Source: Pseudomonadota bacterium (lineage in GTDB: Bacteria; Pseudomonadota; Gammaproteobacteria; Pseudomonadales; Moraxellaceae). From it: a DNA stretch of 64,000 bases. Each line of letters starts with the position of its first letter. Positions within the stretch are counted from its first letter, which is position 1. Shown in pieces: positions 62,458 to 64,000 of the stretch. The stretch lies in the NCBI GenBank assembly GCA_023393635.1, contig JAEWKT010000042.1:1-64000 (forward strand). Reading direction: 5' to 3'. The position numbers and the translations under genes are program-made. The notes beneath the pieces were generated by a model. It made no database searches and had not been told where the DNA came from. It worked only from the letters and a program-made list of their open reading frames with translations.

Positions 62458-63312
62458 ATGCAGCCGCAACCCGTTGTTATTGTTTGTCATGATGGTTATT
62501 CATTAAGTGGTCATTTTTTTAAATCTGAGCAAGCAAGTCGCAAATTGCCAGTATTATTGTGCCCAGCCACTGGCATTGTGCAGCAATTTTACTTTAAGTT
62601 TTGCACGTGGTTAAGTCAGCAAGGTCATGATGTGCTGGTATTTGATTATCGCGGCATTGGCCAATCCCTACAGGGCAAGGTCAAGCACAGTGACGCGCGG
62701 ATTCAGGACTGGGGCCAACTAGATATTCCCGCGGCACTGGATTGGCTAACCTTACATGCCAATCAGCCGCAAGCCATTTTACTTGGCCACAGTGCAGGCG
62801 GGCAGCTTACTGGTTTATTGCCTAATTATCAAAAAGTAGCCAAAGTGGTGGCCATTGCAGGCTCGACGGGTCACGTTAAAGGGCTAAAAGGCAAAACCAA
62901 ATGGCTGGCACCCATTTTATTTAAGGGCTACATGCCACTTAACATTAAAGTGTACGGGCATGCCAACAATAAAAAAATTGGCTGGGGCGAAGATTTACCT
63001 AAAGGTGTCGCCATGCAGTGGGCACAGTGGTGTAGCAAACCAGGTTATGTGGCCAACAGTTTGGGCAAGTCTATTACCCAGCATTATCATGATGATATTT
63101 GCTGCCCAATTACTGTGATTCATGCCAGTGATGACGAAATTGCTACGCTAGCCAATGTGGCCGACTTGCTGCGCTTATATCCTAATGCCAAAACAAATAG
63201 CATTTATCTGCAACCCAAAGCCCAAGGTTTTAAACATATTGGTCATATGGATATGTTTAGAAGTTCACATCAGAAGCTTTGGCCGCTGTTGCTTCAGGAA
63301 ATAGCAGCTTAG
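62458..63312 (+). CDS. Alpha/beta hydrolase controlled with the MarR gene
   Basis: 284 residues from the ATG at 62458 (AAGG upstream); an earlier in-frame ATG at 62371 would overlap the MarR gene. Motifs: LLCPATGIVQQFYFKF, VLVFDYRGIGQS, nucleophile elbow LLGHSAGGQLTG (about 108-119), Asp in VIHASDDEIAT and His in FKHIGHMDMF complete the triad. The branch resembles the YheT/serine-peptidase S33-like hydrolases that cleave esters or acyl groups. The substrate is unknown; the MarR partner suggests an inducible response to a phenolic or lipid compound. Confidence 0.85.
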   Translation: MQPQPVVIVCHDGYSLSGHFFKSEQASRKLPVLLCPATGIVQQFYFKFCTWLSQQGHDVLVFDYRGIGQSLQGKVKHSDARIQDWGQLDIPAALDWLTLHANQPQAILLGHSAGGQLTGLLPNYQKVAKVVAIAGSTGHVKGLKGKTKWLAPILFKGYMPLNIKVYGHANNKKIGWGEDLPKGVAMQWAQWCSKPGYVANSLGKSITQHYHDDICCPITVIHASDDEIATLANVADLLRLYPNAKTNSIYLQPKAQGFKHIGHMDMFRSSHQKLWPLLLQEIAA

Positions 63313-63334
63313 GCGCAAAACATTGCTTATGGTC

Positions 63335-63363
63335 AAAAGCCAGGTGAAAAATCTGGCTTTTTT
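63335..63363. terminator. Bidirectional terminator between the hydrolase and DUF4259 genes
   Basis: AAAAGCCAG (63335-63343) pairs with CTGGCTTTT (63353-63361), ending in T on both strands. It overlaps the stop codon of the convergent DUF4259 gene and serves both. Confidence 0.8.
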
Positions 63364-63766
63364 ATCGACCTTCTAGCCGGTCAATCATTGCTTCTAGATT
63401 TCCCAGCCAGTCTGGATAATCCATTTCATTCACCGACCATAGGTCTTTGAGTTCGGACTGACCTGCAAGCAATAGCTTTAAACCGCGCAAAATGATGGGT
63501 TTAAATTCCTCCAGGCTTTGCTGATTTTGCGCTTCGAGCCAGTGATCAAAAGTTTCATCATCGGTTTGGTAGGAGGTCTCATTAAGCAAGGCGTCCAGAA
63601 TCACGCCTGCAATCATGACCTGATTGGCTTCACTAAACTCCAGATAATCCTGTTCGCAAAGCGGCACTACCTGTGTCATATAATCAGGCGTTGTGGTTTC
63701 AACCGCTTGCTGCATGGCATCCAGTGCAGCATCGTTTTCAAAAATTCCCGTGCCCCAGGTTTGCAT
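63362..63766 (-). CDS. DUF4259 domain protein
   Basis: 134 residues, GAGGA before the ATG. The opening MQTWGTGIFENDAALDAMQQ is the hallmark of DUF4259 (W-G-x-G-x-F-E-N-D-x-A-x-D), a small helical family of unknown function. The remainder is acidic and helical (YLEFSEANQVMIAGVILDALL). Cytoplasmic; no partner evident. Separated by 60 bp from the ppc end, in the same direction. Confidence 0.8.
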   Translation of the reverse strand: MQTWGTGIFENDAALDAMQQAVETTTPDYMTQVVPLCEQDYLEFSEANQVMIAGVILDALLNETSYQTDDETFDHWLEAQNQQSLEEFKPIILRGLKLLLAGQSELKDLWSVNEMDYPDWLGNLEAMIDRLEGR

Positions 63767-63826
63767 GATTTAGTCCTCAATACTCGAATACCAGTTCATT
63801 TAACCTTAGCAGCTACGTTTTACCGC

Positions 63827-64000
63827 TCAACCTGTATTTCGTAAACCTGCGGCAATGCCAGCAATGGTCACCATTAAGGCATGGTCATAAGTGCTGCTGC
63901 CTTGCTCATTGCTTTGTTCATTGCTGGGGTGTTCTTTAGGGCAATCACGGCGCCGTTGCATGAGTTCAGCCTGCAACAAATGCAGTGGCAAAATATAAGG
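63827..64000 (-). CDS. ppc: Phosphoenolpyruvate carboxylase, C-terminal fragment (cut by window edge)
   Basis: The last 57 residues: [16 protein letters not shown], a short variable loop ([15 protein letters not shown]), and [17 protein letters not shown] before the TGA at 63827. The final [17 protein letters not shown] matches the invariant C-terminus of Ppc, which carries the oxaloacetate-forming enzyme's feedback site residues. Only the tail is in the window. Confidence 0.92.
   Translation of the reverse strand, partial: PYILPLHLLQAELMQRRRDCPKEHPSNEQSNEQGSSTYDHALMVTIAGIAAGLRNTG

Overview
The window looks like a chromosomal segment of a Moraxellaceae gammaproteobacterium (Acinetobacter/Alkanindiges-like). 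This is inferred from its moderately AT-rich coding style and gene content: a MesX/MesD methionine synthase pair, two FKBP isomerases, PoxB, fmt-rsmB, a 560-residue IlvD and ppc. There is no rRNA, tRNA or CRISPR array that I can support.

Positions 1-12649 are an accessory island. It opens with the tail of an IS481-like transposase. Next comes a very AT-rich module: a divergent adenine-specific DNA methyltransferase, then a tight operon of small HTH regulator, phosphoribosyltransferase-like protein, ORC/CDC6-like ATPase and an unrecognised protein. A perfect 11+11 bp palindrome sits between the methyltransferase and the regulator. At 5632-5690 two Tn7-type transposon ends face away from each other, separated by exactly 5 bp. 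The second end starts a roughly 7-kb Tn7-like element (5664-12649). It has a decayed tnsA remnant at one end, three TnsB-type sites at the other, and a methyltransferase/helicase/GIY-YIG nuclease cargo that looks like a restriction or anti-phage system. The two modules together are the best candidates for an undescribed system.

From 12650 on the sequence reads as core chromosome. 12770-16447 (minus strand) is an oxygen-dependent, folate-independent methionine synthase locus: mesX, mesD, a flavin reductase and a TSUP exporter. It is followed by photolyase, two FKBP-type isomerases, a YghA-like dehydrogenase, PoxB, a disulfide oxidoreductase, a serine hydrolase, a secreted lipase divergent from an AraC-type regulator, an SDR divergent from an aldehyde dehydrogenase, an NSS transporter with its tiny MetS-type subunit, and fmt-rsmB.

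35688-57912 is a 22-kb surface locus. Three ~900-residue paralogous DUF11 proteins, a 1981-residue DUF11 protein, a small secreted DUF11-like protein, a 2010-residue protein with SdrD_B-like domains and a probable C-terminal beta-barrel, and an OmpA-family protein all run in one direction. I infer an exported, Ca2+-stabilised surface assembly anchored by the barrel and OmpA proteins. The window closes with two broken genes, ilvD, a tandem DsbA-fold protein, a MarR regulator with its operator and an alpha/beta hydrolase, a DUF4259 protein and the C-terminus of ppc.
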